Source: Bin55 sp965199895
GTDB taxonomy: Bacteria > Pseudomonadota > Gammaproteobacteria > Pseudomonadales > Azotimanducaceae
NCBI GenBank assembly: GCA_965199895.1
Contig: CBDATJ010000016.1
Coordinates: 124,001 to 188,000 of the forward strand
Direction: 5' to 3'
Length of the DNA: 64,000 bases
In this document: positions 1 through 8,144 of the stretch, piece after piece
Position numbering within the stretch: the stretch's first letter is position 1
Layout: each line of letters starts with the position of its first letter
Notes under the pieces: model-generated
Told to the model about the DNA's origin: nothing
What the model saw: only the letters and a program-made list of their open reading frames with translations
The model's database searches: none
Translations under genes and position numbers: made by a program

Positions 1-726
1 GGTGACTATGTGATGTCCGGAATCACACTCAATCGATTCTTTGCACTACACGTGATCGTGCTGCCTGGCGCGCTGGTGGCATTGGTATTCGTCCACATCG
101 TTGCTCTGCACCATGTGGGTTCGAATAACCCAGACGGTATCGAAATCAAAGATAACAAAAACAAAGATGGCATACCTGTCGATGGCATACCATTCCACCC
201 GTACTACACCGTTCATGACTTCTTTGCGGTTATCGTGTTCTTGATTTTGTTCTGTGCAGTGGTCTTCTTTGCACCGGAAATGTTCGGTTACTTTATCGAA
301 AAACCCAACTTTGAAATTGCTAATCCACTCAAGACTCCAGAACACATTGCTCCGGTTTGGTACTACACTCCGTTTTACGCTATGTTGAGAGCGGCTACAT
401 TCCCCCTATTCGGAATTGACGCAAAATTCTGGGGACTCGTGGTCATGGCAGGAGCGATTCTGATACCCGCTGTTCTACCCTGGTTGGATAGAAGTCCGGT
501 CAAGTCGATACGCTACAAAGGCAGAATCTCAAAATTCATGCTGGGCCTCTTTGTGGTCAGTCTCTTTGTTTTGGGTTATCTAGGAACCATTCCGCCTTCA
601 CCGTTTGCGACCGCTCTGGCACAGATCGGAACCATCATTTACTTTTCATACTTCTTGCTCATGCCCTGGTACACTCAGCGAGAACGCACCAAACCCGTTC
701 CTGAACGAGTGACAGGAGGCCACTAG
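1..726 (+). CDS. petB: Cytochrome b of the bc1 complex, C-terminal part (cut by window start)
   Basis: Quinol-oxidising membrane subunit of the ubiquinol:cytochrome c reductase in the inner membrane. The frame is open to base 1, so the N-terminal heme-ligand helices lie outside the window; about 241 residues remain. Visible are a helix ending FVHIVALHHVGS with the second pair-type histidines, the Qo-site loop HIAPVWYYTPFYAMLRA, and three further hydrophobic helices. The Qo motif is PVWY instead of the PEWY of mitochondria, a variant known from some proteobacteria. The stop is followed one base later by the cytochrome c1 gene, the normal petABC order; petA would lie upstream. Confidence 0.95.
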   Translation, partial: GDYVMSGITLNRFFALHVIVLPGALVALVFVHIVALHHVGSNNPDGIEIKDNKNKDGIPVDGIPFHPYYTVHDFFAVIVFLILFCAVVFFAPEMFGYFIEKPNFEIANPLKTPEHIAPVWYYTPFYAMLRAATFPLFGIDAKFWGLVVMAGAILIPAVLPWLDRSPVKSIRYKGRISKFMLGLFVVSLFVLGYLGTIPPSPFATALAQIGTIIYFSYFLLMPWYTQRERTKPVPERVTGGH

Positions 727-727
727 T

Positions 728-1594
728 ATGAGAAAGACTATTCTGGGTGGGATGATGGTTTTAGTGGCTTTTACTATGGGTGGATTCCTGAACGCGGCAG
801 ATACCGATTACGAGATGAAATCAATGAAACCAGATCTCGACAATACTGAATCATTGCAGAGAGGCCTCAGACACTATGTAGATTATTGCATGGGGTGTCA
901 CTCGTTACAGTATCAGCGTTATGAACGAACTGCAGATGATCTCAATGTTCCACACACCATGATGTTTAATCAAAAACTGATCAATACAGGCCAAGCCATT
1001 GGTGGATATATGACGACCGCAATGTCCAAAGAAGATGCCAAGACTTGGTTTGGCGCAGCTCCCCCCGACCTAACGATGGTCACCCGAGTTCGCAGTCCAA
1101 AATGGGTCTACAACTTCTTGACGACTTTTTATATCGATGAATCGCGACCATTCGGTGTGAATAACAAAGTCTTCCCCAACGTCGGTATGCCTCATGTGCT
1201 ACTCCCTTTGCAAGGGATTGCCATTGAAAACTGCTACGGCTATGAAGCCGCTGATGTTTTAGATCTTCAATCATACTTTGCAGAAGCTCGCCGTGAAGGA
1301 GTTCAAGAACTCGACAGACTTCAACGAGCGGAAGAGAATTGTCCGGACGTTCAAACCATACCTGGTTCAGGGTCGATGACAGCAGAGCAATTCGACCAGG
1401 CTGCCTATGACATTGCAAATTTCTTGCACTATATGGGTGATCCCTCCCGGCAAACCCGAACGCAATTAGGCTTCTACGTACTAGCGTTCCTGTTCATACT
1501 GCTCATACTTGCATATTTCTTGAACAAAGAATATTGGAAAGACGTACCCAAGTCTCCCAAACCCGAACCCGAACATCACTCCACCGAATACTAG
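728..1594 (+). CDS. petC: Cytochrome c1 of the bc1 complex
   Basis: Heme c-bearing subunit that passes electrons from the Rieske protein to soluble or membrane cytochrome c; acts at the periplasmic face of the inner membrane. The protein (288 aa) has a signal peptide (residues 1-24, ending LNAADTDY), the heme-binding motif CMGCH at residues 54-58, and a single C-terminal anchor helix around residues 248-267 followed by a charged tail. It starts one base after petB and is clearly co-transcribed with it. Length and layout are typical for the family. Confidence 0.96.
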   Translation: MRKTILGGMMVLVAFTMGGFLNAADTDYEMKSMKPDLDNTESLQRGLRHYVDYCMGCHSLQYQRYERTADDLNVPHTMMFNQKLINTGQAIGGYMTTAMSKEDAKTWFGAAPPDLTMVTRVRSPKWVYNFLTTFYIDESRPFGVNNKVFPNVGMPHVLLPLQGIAIENCYGYEAADVLDLQSYFAEARREGVQELDRLQRAEENCPDVQTIPGSGSMTAEQFDQAAYDIANFLHYMGDPSRQTRTQLGFYVLAFLFILLILAYFLNKEYWKDVPKSPKPEPEHHSTEY

Positions 1595-1605
1595 GGAATC
1601 TTGAA

Positions 1606-2247
1606 ATGAGTATTTCTGGTCGTCGGACACCGATGATTCTCTATTCGACAAGTGCGGATCAGTACTGTCATCGAGTGAGATTGGTGCTGGCAGAAAAACG
1701 AATTCCGGTTAAAGAAATAGCGATTGACCAGATTCATTTGGATGACAACTTAGTCACCCAAAACCCAACTGGTCGAACGCCTACTCTGATTGACCGAGAT
1801 TTAGTTCTCTATCACAGTACTGTGATCATGGAGTATCTTGATGAGAGATACCCTCATCCCCCACTGTTGCCTGTCTATCCAGTTGCACGAGCTGAAGCTC
1901 GGTTGATGATTCAACGCATTGAGGCTGAATGGGCCACTCGTCTCGACTATCTCTTATTGAAGCGTAGAGGAGGCAAGACTTGGGCAAAGGTCAGAGATGA
2001 GTTGAAAGAAAGCATCGTCTCCCTCGCGCACCAATTCTCTGATCAACAAAAATACTTCCTAAACAATGAGTTCACCATTGTGGACTGTTGTGCTGCACCG
2101 GTACTCTGGAGACTGGGTACGGTAGGGATCAATAAACTCCCCGAGCTACAGACCAAGCACCTGATGCGTTACATGGACTTCGTCTTTCAAAGAGACACAT
2201 TTCGTTCAAGTTTAAGTGACGTTGAAGAAGAGATGCGTCGAATTTGA
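1606..2247 (+). CDS. sspA: Stringent starvation protein A (GST-fold RNA polymerase-associated regulator)
   Basis: SspA binds RNA polymerase in enterobacteria and changes transcription during stationary phase and acid stress. The protein (213 aa) has the thioredoxin-fold N-terminus with MILYSTSADQYCHRVRLVLA, the NPTGRTPTLIDRDLVLYHS segment, and a helical GST C-domain. The ATG at 1606 is chosen because it lies just after the petC stop and agrees with the usual SspA N-terminus; the open frame reaches further upstream into petC but has no support there. The petBC-sspAB order is characteristic of Beta- and Gammaproteobacteria. The 3' end overlaps sspB by four bases. Confidence 0.94.
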   Translation: MSISGRRTPMILYSTSADQYCHRVRLVLAEKRIPVKEIAIDQIHLDDNLVTQNPTGRTPTLIDRDLVLYHSTVIMEYLDERYPHPPLLPVYPVARAEARLMIQRIEAEWATRLDYLLLKRRGGKTWAKVRDELKESIVSLAHQFSDQQKYFLNNEFTIVDCCAAPVLWRLGTVGINKLPELQTKHLMRYMDFVFQRDTFRSSLSDVEEEMRRI

Positions 2248-2630
2248 CCTCCTTCCGCTGGTATCTGGTGGATGCATTGATACGGTGGTTATTGGATAAC
2301 AATTGTGTTCCCCATGTAGTCATTCAGTGCAACATGGAAGGGGTTAGCGTACCTCAACACTTTGTCGAGAATCATCGCATCGTCCTAAACGTTTCTCCCA
2401 ATGCTGTGAGAAACTATGTTTTGGATGAGACAGGGATTCAAATGGATACTCGGTTCAACGGAGTTTCCCATCACATTTCAGCTCCACAGGGTGCGATTAT
2501 TGGTGTGCACGCAAAGGGTGGCAAGGTAGGAATGACTTTTGAACCCGAGGAAGATGTTCCATCTGAAGTCAAATCAGGACCAAAATCTACCGGTCCGACA
2601 AAGAAACCCAAGTTTAAGTTTGTCGAATAA
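2244..2630 (+). CDS. sspB: ClpXP specificity-enhancing factor SspB
   Basis: Adaptor that hands ssrA-tagged proteins to the ClpXP protease. The start is a TTG overlapping the sspA stop in TTGA, indicating translational coupling. The protein (128 aa) opens with FRWYLVDALIRWLLDNN, contains the substrate-binding core (VPQHFVENHRIVLNVSPNAV and FNGVSHHISAPQGAIIGVHA), then a flexible Gly/Pro/Lys linker and the short C-terminal tail KKPKFKFVE. The tail corresponds to the ClpX-docking peptide of the family. Length is slightly shorter than in E. coli, mostly in the linker. Confidence 0.93.
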   Translation: MTSFRWYLVDALIRWLLDNNCVPHVVIQCNMEGVSVPQHFVENHRIVLNVSPNAVRNYVLDETGIQMDTRFNGVSHHISAPQGAIIGVHAKGGKVGMTFEPEEDVPSEVKSGPKSTGPTKKPKFKFVE

Positions 2631-2647
2631 ACAGGTCAGTTGCCGAA

Positions 2648-3226
2648 CTAGTCGCTGTATTCCATCACTCTGATGATTTGCTTAATTCCGCGTGTGAGCC
2701 CAATAATGTTGGTAGCACGTTCCGTTTCCTTCTTTGACGAATATCCCAACAGATAAGCAGTACCACGGTCGATAACTAAATCAAATTTATCAAAGTCAAC
2801 ATCTTTGGCCCTGATGAGCTTGGAACGCACCACCATAGCTAGATAAGAGTCTCGGGCTCGCTCAATCAGTCCCCGAAAATTCTCGGTTGTGATTTCATTC
2901 TGAACGGCACGAACTTGCTCTACACCTTTAGCAATTTCAGTCGCAGTTTCTTTTCGTTCTTCTGAAATCAGCTGACCTGTGAGCAAGACGATACCATTGT
3001 AAACGGTCACCTTGACACGTTCATCCTTTTCGTGTTCTAGACTTTCATTCAACTGCCATTTCACACGTTGACTGATAAGTACATCGTCGAGCACGGTTCC
3101 TGGCGTTCGTAGTTCCGGTAACGACAGGGATGACGTACAGGAAATGAACAGTGGGGAAGTGCAGCACAGGAGTAATCCGAAAAAAAGGTGTGGTATCTTT
3201 TTTCTAGCTAGATTAGGCTTGTTCAT
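2648..3226 (-). CDS. dolP: Outer-membrane BON-domain lipoprotein, DolP (YraP)-like
   Basis: Lipoprotein that supports outer-membrane integrity. The 192-aa protein starts MNKPNLARKKIPHLFFG; a signal peptide ends in a lipobox-like LFISC, after which two BON domains follow (about residues 48-115 and 124-190; pattern VKVTVYNGIVLLTGQ and FDLVIDRGTAYLLGYS). The ATG at 3226 shares one base with the lpoA stop (TGATG); a TTG directly before it at 3229 is the only alternative. In E. coli yraN and diaA separate lpoA from dolP; here they are absent and the two lipoprotein genes are directly coupled. Confidence 0.85.
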   Translation of the reverse strand: MNKPNLARKKIPHLFFGLLLCCTSPLFISCTSSLSLPELRTPGTVLDDVLISQRVKWQLNESLEHEKDERVKVTVYNGIVLLTGQLISEERKETATEIAKGVEQVRAVQNEITTENFRGLIERARDSYLAMVVRSKLIRAKDVDFDKFDLVIDRGTAYLLGYSSKKETERATNIIGLTRGIKQIIRVMEYSD

Positions 3227-5046
3227 CAAGGTAATAGTGACTTTGATAGCGGTTCGTACGGGGTTAAACTCATTGCTGGTACCGGTGACTGGTTGACAAT
3301 TCTCCCTAGTACAGGTTCACGTTTGACCGTGCTATCGTCTAGTCGTTTCAACAGTCCTGTGTATCCAATACAGGACTCCCCTGCCAAAATCGCATGAACA
3401 TTCATCGCGACCCGATAAGCATCAATACCGAAAGCATACAAAGGCTGAAACAATTGTGAGTCATCAAAAGAAGGTGTCAGTTCATCGAACTGAGGTATCG
3501 AGTGTGTGAATGCTGGAATGCTAGTGAACAAGTTATTCTCGGAGTAGATATTGGTTCGATCAATTTCACGGAATGTAGTTTCCACGGCAAATACCGGAAT
3601 CTCACCTGCAAAAAAGTAGTGGACGGCTGCGTTCATTGAAGCGAACGTGTCATAACCCACCAAAGCAACAATCGCATCGACATCGGTTCTTCGTCGAGTG
3701 ACAAAGTCTACTGAGTTTCTTATGCTTGCTTCTATCTTATCCTGTCGTTTTGTACTGTCTGATACCAACAGAAGCTCTCCTATCTGTTCAGTGACTGTCG
3801 TCTGATTCGCAAGTACGCTCTCACCTACTACGTCAATAAGCCCCTCACTTTTTTCACGAAACGCTTGAGTCGCTCGTATATTCCAATATTCGTTTCCTAG
3901 AACCAACAACACTCGAACCAAATTCAACTTCAATAGTGTTTCAACGATTAAATCTATGTCATCTTCTATAACAAGGGCTAGCTGGAGAGCATTGGGACTG
4001 ACGCTGTTTTGAAACGATGACTGGTTGAGAGTCACAGTAGGGATTGGGGGAGGATCTCCTTCCATTATTTGCCGAACACGCTCCTTATCGAGTGGCCCAA
4101 CAATGACTTCAGCACCCTCAGCGATTGCTTGATCGACCAATTCTAGAATATCGTCTGTCGACGTGTCATACATAGTGATTTGAAGATTTGAACTAGTGGG
4201 AGTCTGCATATGAGCAGCCAAAAAGCCATTTCTAATCGCATCAGCTGCGCTAGCTAAATCACCCGATTGAGGAAGCAAAAGTGCCACCGAGTTCACAGGT
4301 TTGGTAGTGGAGTTTCGGAATGCATCTATCAGCACCGTTGACACTGCAGGAAAGTCCTCATTCCAATCCTTGAGTTGGTTGTCTCTCTCGATTCGGGTGT
4401 TTGCATCCAAATAAGTTTGACTCAAATTCCACCAATGCTGATCCCTGCCCATTTCACTCAATGATGCACTTTGATAGACACAAGTTGAGCTGAGTAACCT
4501 CAGAATCCGTTGAATCCAATCCCTTCGTTCTACCTCTGACTGAGGTTCGTAGGTTGTCAATGCGTGCAACGCACTATCGCAGTCGTTGAGAGACTGATAA
4601 GCAATTTGAAGCATCAAAGCGTGGACACGTTGTTGTGATCGATCTAGAGATCTAGGGTCAATTGAACGCAGTCTATCCAGAGCATCCGATGGTGTGGGAA
4701 ACAAGACACCCGCTATTTCTACAAGTTCAAGCAAATCCGAAGAGCTCGTCTCGCCATCTACTACCCCTTGCCAATTCTTTGGCAAATTAAAAATGTCGGA
4801 TGACCTCAGGTATTGGTCTCTATAGGACATCGAGTCAGTGTGATCCAGTAAATCAAACAACATCTCGGTTGTCCAACCGAATGGAGAGCTCAAACTGTCG
4901 TCCTGACTATCGCCTGCATCTGGTGCCTGCACAATGTCATCTTGAGTGGGATGACTCGGCACCGTCTGGCACGCGCCCAAAACCATGAGCAACGACAACA
5001 GGAGACAAGACACAACAACCGGTAAGGGCTGTGGGTGTATCTTCAT
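3226..5046 (-). CDS. lpoA: Penicillin-binding protein activator LpoA (LppC family lipoprotein)
   Basis: Outer-membrane lipoprotein that in E. coli reaches through the periplasm to stimulate PBP1a. The ATG at 5046 is chosen because it gives a proper signal peptide with lipobox LGAC about 25 residues in (VLGACQTVPS); upstream frame extension would bury it. The 606-aa product has an N-terminal helical TPR-like part and a C-terminal periplasmic-binding-protein fold, with NSVALLLPQSGDLASAADAI starting the latter and EVIVGPLDKERVRQIM following. The gene is head-to-head with rsmI and the coding regions overlap by 62 bp, so promoters of each must lie inside the other gene. Confidence 0.9.
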   Translation of the reverse strand: MKIHPQPLPVVVSCLLLSLLMVLGACQTVPSHPTQDDIVQAPDAGDSQDDSLSSPFGWTTEMLFDLLDHTDSMSYRDQYLRSSDIFNLPKNWQGVVDGETSSSDLLELVEIAGVLFPTPSDALDRLRSIDPRSLDRSQQRVHALMLQIAYQSLNDCDSALHALTTYEPQSEVERRDWIQRILRLLSSTCVYQSASLSEMGRDQHWWNLSQTYLDANTRIERDNQLKDWNEDFPAVSTVLIDAFRNSTTKPVNSVALLLPQSGDLASAADAIRNGFLAAHMQTPTSSNLQITMYDTSTDDILELVDQAIAEGAEVIVGPLDKERVRQIMEGDPPPIPTVTLNQSSFQNSVSPNALQLALVIEDDIDLIVETLLKLNLVRVLLVLGNEYWNIRATQAFREKSEGLIDVVGESVLANQTTVTEQIGELLLVSDSTKRQDKIEASIRNSVDFVTRRRTDVDAIVALVGYDTFASMNAAVHYFFAGEIPVFAVETTFREIDRTNIYSENNLFTSIPAFTHSIPQFDELTPSFDDSQLFQPLYAFGIDAYRVAMNVHAILAGESCIGYTGLLKRLDDSTVKREPVLGRIVNQSPVPAMSLTPYEPLSKSLLP

Positions 5047-5869
5047 CGTGGCCACCCCTATTGGAAATCTCGAAGACATTTCAGCAAGAGCCATCTCCGT
5101 ACTCACTAAAGTATCCTTAATTGCTTGTGAGAATTTATCACGAACTAAGAGATTATTTTCGTTACTCGGCATAGATGACGCGAACAAGCGATTTATTTCC
5201 TTGAGCGATGCACGAGAACAGACAGGTACACGGAAAGTCCTCGAGGCTCTTAAACATGGGTTAAATGTAGCAGTTCTCAGCGATGCTGGTACCCCACTAG
5301 TAGCAGATCCCGGTTATGAACTGATCAGGGCAGCTTATGCCGAACACATTCATGTGACCACCATTCCAGGACCCAGTTCCCTTACCGCAGTGCTTTCGCT
5401 GTGCCCCATTCCCATGAATCGATTCAGATTTGTAGGGTTTCTGAGTTCTAAATCCAACCTACGCAAGAACGAATTAATGGAGGTATCGAGAAGTGTCGAA
5501 CCATCTGTATTCTTCGAAGCTCCTCACCGAGTTATCAGTACTCTTGAAACTTTGGTTGAACTAGGGTTGAGTGAGCGCTCAATTTTCATTGCTAGAGAAC
5601 TGACAAAGAAGTTCGAGGAAGTTCGTTACTGTTGTGTCGCTGATGCACTGCAATCCATGTCTGCTCTTGAATCAGTTCGCGGTGAATTTGTTCTAGTGCT
5701 TGCTCCGAGTGATGCAAAACCAAGGATCAAAGATGCAGATTTACTCATAGAGAAACTACTGCCACATATGAAGATCACCACCCTAGCAAAGGTAGTTTCG
5801 GACGTTTCTGCATTGACTAGAGAAGAAGCCTATGCTTGTGCTCTGGAACTCAAAGGGTCTAATGAGTGA
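4985..5869 (+). CDS. rsmI: 16S rRNA (cytidine-1402-2'-O)-methyltransferase RsmI
   Basis: SAM-dependent tetrapyrrole-methylase-fold enzyme that 2'-O-methylates C1402 in the decoding centre. Family motifs are present: IFIVATPIGNLEDIS near the N-terminus, CENLSRTKRLFSLLGI, LSDAGTPLVADPGYELI and TIPGPSSLTAVLSLCPIP. The protein has 294 residues, close to the normal length. ATG 4985 gives a leader of about 18 residues before the first strand, comparable to E. coli. The gene is divergent from and overlapping lpoA, the same arrangement as in enterobacteria, and is followed directly by the RNase P RNA. Confidence 0.93.
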   Translation: MSNDNRRQDTTTGKGCGCIFIVATPIGNLEDISARAISVLTKVSLIACENLSRTKRLFSLLGIDDANKRFISLSDAREQTGTRKVLEALKHGLNVAVLSDAGTPLVADPGYELIRAAYAEHIHVTTIPGPSSLTAVLSLCPIPMNRFRFVGFLSSKSNLRKNELMEVSRSVEPSVFFEAPHRVISTLETLVELGLSERSIFIARELTKKFEEVRYCCVADALQSMSALESVRGEFVLVLAPSDAKPRIKDADLLIEKLLPHMKITTLAKVVSDVSALTREEAYACALELKGSNE

Positions 5870-5880
5870 CTAATTCACTA

Positions 5881-6222
5881 TGAGGCGGCTGGACGATCAC
5901 TGACTTATGTTGGAGGAAAGTCCGGGCTCCAAAGGACAGAGTGCCAGGTAACTCCTGGGAAGTATGAACTTACGGAAAGTGCAGCAGAAAGTAAACCTCC
6001 GGACCCCATTAAGGAGTGCGGGAAGGATGAAAGGGTGCGGTAAGAGCGCACCGCAACAACTGGTAACAGTGTTGGCTAGGTAAACCCCACTCGGAGCAAG
6101 ACCAAATAGAGATCCTGATACGTGGTCCGCGTCGGATCTGGGTAGGTTGCTAGAAGCAGTTAGTGATAACTGTTCCAGAGGAATGATCGTACTTGACAGA
6201 ACCCGGCTTATAGGCCGCCTCA
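5881..6222 (+). ncRNA. rnpB: RNase P RNA, bacterial type A
   Basis: Catalytic RNA of RNase P, which matures the 5' ends of tRNAs. The 5' end carries the hallmark GAGGAAAGTCCGGGCTCC (5912-5930 region); further on are GAGCAAGACCAAATAG and ACAGAACCCGGCTTA, the conserved elements near the 3' end. The terminal helix closes exactly: TGAGGCGGC at 5881-5889 pairs with GCCGCCTCA at 6214-6222, giving about 342 nt. A T-run follows at 6230. It lies just after rsmI on the same strand, a location known from pseudomonads. Exact processed ends are inferred from the helix. Confidence 0.96.
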
Positions 6223-6243
6223 TCTACATTTTTGCAAATGGTT

Positions 6244-6942
6244 CTAAACCGATTCGCTAGCTTCATCAACTGTAGGGAGCGTGAAGTCGTCAACTAGTGT
6301 CTCAAACAGCGAAATCAAAGTCCGAAAGGTTAGCCCCCAAACAAAGTGCCGTTCACTCAAACGATACCCCCATTGGGTGGTTACTCCACTTTCTTCGAAC
6401 CAGATTTTCTCTCTTTTTAAATATTTACCAACGAAAAAGTCCGTCATCGAGCACCAAACAGCACTTGCAGCTTCATCACCTAGATTTAGATTTCCAACCT
6501 CAGGGACACAAAAGACAAATGGCCAGACAACCAGCTTTTGACTTTGACGAACCAAAAAAGGTGTGTTTGGATGTAAGCTGCCTACACAATCGTCGCGCAA
6601 CAAGGTCACACCTACTTCTTCGTGAGTCTCTCGAATGGCAGTGTCGAGTAGATCACCATCAGATGGTTCACGATGTCCTCCAGGAAACGCCATTTGACCC
6701 GACCATCGATCTCCTTCAATTAGGGAGCGTTCAATGAGCAGAATTTCTGAGTCGTGGTCCATTGGTTTGATGATGAGAGCGATTGCTGCCAAACGACCCT
6801 GCTCTTCGGCCCCACTCAAACCCGTTCTGAGACCACCCAAACGTGAAGCTATGGAGTCCGCTGTGAAGTAGCGATTAATATTTCGCACTGCTATTACCGA
6901 ACTTAAGAGTGTGATTTCTGGTGAACTTAGAATCTCCAGCAA
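6244..6942 (-). CDS. NUDIX hydrolase, CoA pyrophosphatase-like
   Basis: Likely hydrolyses a nucleoside diphosphate linked to another moiety, possibly CoA. The protein contains LLIERS, then WSGQMAFPGGHREP and the catalytic helix RETHEEVGV, together the Nudix box. The position before the helix that is Glu in the general box is Gly here, as often in CoA pyrophosphatase-type members with an RS...GQ.AFPGG signature. The substrate cannot be decided. The start is uncertain: TTG 6942 (232 aa) overlaps the divergent thioesterase gene, while GTG 6888 would give 214 aa and no overlap. It converges with rnpB. Confidence 0.82.
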   Translation of the reverse strand: MLEILSSPEITLLSSVIAVRNINRYFTADSIASRLGGLRTGLSGAEEQGRLAAIALIIKPMDHDSEILLIERSLIEGDRWSGQMAFPGGHREPSDGDLLDTAIRETHEEVGVTLLRDDCVGSLHPNTPFLVRQSQKLVVWPFVFCVPEVGNLNLGDEAASAVWCSMTDFFVGKYLKREKIWFEESGVTTQWGYRLSERHFVWGLTFRTLISLFETLVDDFTLPTVDEASESV

Positions 6943-7334
6943 ACAAGTGTTTTGTTTGTGGACCAGGAAATAAATCTGGTCTCAACGTCCGTTTTTCTTT
7001 ATCCGATGACGGAAATTGCCATGCTCGTTGGACCTCTTCACAACAGTTCCTCGGGTACGATGGGGTAACCCACGGGGGGATTGTGTTCTGTCTGCTTGAT
7101 GATGTCATGGCGAACTTACTCTTTCTTAAGGGTGAAGTGTGTATGACTGCCAAAGCTGATGTTCGATTTCGCAACGCGCTAGGAATAGGTGAAACAATTC
7201 TCTTATCGAGTTACCTTGTCAAGAGACGACGAAATCTAGCCATCATTAGCGGTAAAGCCGTCAGAGAGTCAGATAACACTCTCATTGCCACTGCTGAAGC
7301 GCACTTTATGGTTACCGCCAAGCACTCGGACTAG
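6921..7334 (+). CDS. PaaI-family hotdog-fold thioesterase
   Basis: Predicted acyl-CoA thioesterase (137 aa). It begins with the Cys-rich lead CFVCGPGNKSGLNV, then the hotdog core with GYDGVTHGGIVFCLLDDVMA, where the HGG plus the Asp on the following helix is the family active-site pattern, and ADVRFRNALGIGETI with the next strands. The start is GTG at 6921; the first Met further in would remove the CFVCGP lead found in this subfamily. Divergent from the NUDIX gene and convergent with the SDR gene, with a hairpin between their ends. The acyl substrate is unknown. Confidence 0.85.
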   Translation: MNLESPANKCFVCGPGNKSGLNVRFSLSDDGNCHARWTSSQQFLGYDGVTHGGIVFCLLDDVMANLLFLKGEVCMTAKADVRFRNALGIGETILLSSYLVKRRRNLAIISGKAVRESDNTLIATAEAHFMVTAKHSD

Positions 7335-7349
7335 TTTCAACTATATCCC

Positions 7350-7376
7350 TCACTTGATTTGTTGCAAATCAAGTGA
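7350..7376. terminator. Hairpin between convergent thioesterase and SDR genes
   Basis: A perfect 11-bp stem TCACTTGATTT / AAATCAAGTGA with a 5-nt loop sits in the 44-bp gap between two converging stop codons. The stem ends in TTT towards the loop and there is no long downstream T-run, so it may be a weak bidirectional terminator or a transcript-end stabiliser. Confidence 0.55.
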
Positions 7377-7378
7377 AA

Positions 7379-8044
7379 TTAGGACAATGCCTCTACCGGT
7401 AATGACACTCCGTGGATCGGATCTGCAGCTGTGGATGCTAGAAACATGACCACACGTGCAAGAGCTTCAGGGGAGACCCACGAGTCGAAGTTAGCGTTCG
7501 GCATGTCTTGTCGATTGCGGGGCGTATCAATGATGCTTGGCAGGATGCAATTTACGTTGACACCCTCACTCTTCAGTTCATCGGAAAGACTTTCAGTCAA
7601 CCGCATCACCACACTCTTAGAAGCACAATAGGGAGCCATGGTAGCAACACCACGACACCCTGCGCGAGCACCAAGGTTGACAATCTTTCCACCCGGCTTT
7701 CGAATACTGGGTACACTCGCTCGCAGCATGTTTATGGTGGTACGAACATTGATATCCAGCATCGCTTCCCATGTTGCACTTGTAGCGTCAGCAACTGCAT
7801 CTCCCATTGTAAAACCACCCGCTACATTAGCGAGTATATCAATGGTACTCAGTGTAGCAACGACCTCACAGGTACGGTCATAGTCCAGCAAATCTAGTTG
7901 TACCGTTTGAAAATCATCCTCAAATTCAATAGTGTCTACTCCCACGACATCGGATCCTTCAGCATGAAAGGCTTGTGCTACCGCCTTACCCAAAACTCCG
8001 GCTGCTCCGGTGACCACGACACGTTTGGTTTCGAATTCTTTCAT
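7379..8044 (-). CDS. SDR-family NAD(P)-dependent oxidoreductase lacking the usual catalytic Ser
   Basis: Short-chain dehydrogenase/reductase, 221 aa. The dinucleotide motif TGAAGVLG is at residues 12-19, NVAGG follows, and the YCASK motif gives the catalytic Tyr and Lys. The segment that normally reads NISS..G is NLGARAG, so the catalytic serine position is Ala, as in some dihydropteridine-reductase-like SDRs. The C-terminal part reads NVNCILPSIIDTP, then a MPNANFDSWVSPEALA segment typical of an uncharacterised SDR subgroup. AGGAG is placed well before ATG 8044. The substrate is unknown; activity may differ from standard SDRs. Confidence 0.85.
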   Translation of the reverse strand: MKEFETKRVVVTGAAGVLGKAVAQAFHAEGSDVVGVDTIEFEDDFQTVQLDLLDYDRTCEVVATLSTIDILANVAGGFTMGDAVADATSATWEAMLDINVRTTINMLRASVPSIRKPGGKIVNLGARAGCRGVATMAPYCASKSVVMRLTESLSDELKSEGVNVNCILPSIIDTPRNRQDMPNANFDSWVSPEALARVVMFLASTAADPIHGVSLPVEALS

Positions 8045-8144
8045 GTTCTCCTAAGTACCCATGGGGTATGATGGTTTTCTTACACTCGAATTAAGAAAAT
8101 TCTATGTTAAACCGACAACCGGCCTATGGTAACCGCAACATTCT

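Noticed and set aside
46..345. Minus-strand frame of 99 aa opposite petB
   Set aside because: It lies entirely in the shadow of the well-supported cytochrome b gene and has no domain or ribosome site.
5897..6223. Minus-strand frame of 108 aa opposite the RNase P RNA
   Set aside because: The region is clearly rnpB by its conserved elements and terminal helix; the frame has no protein-like features.
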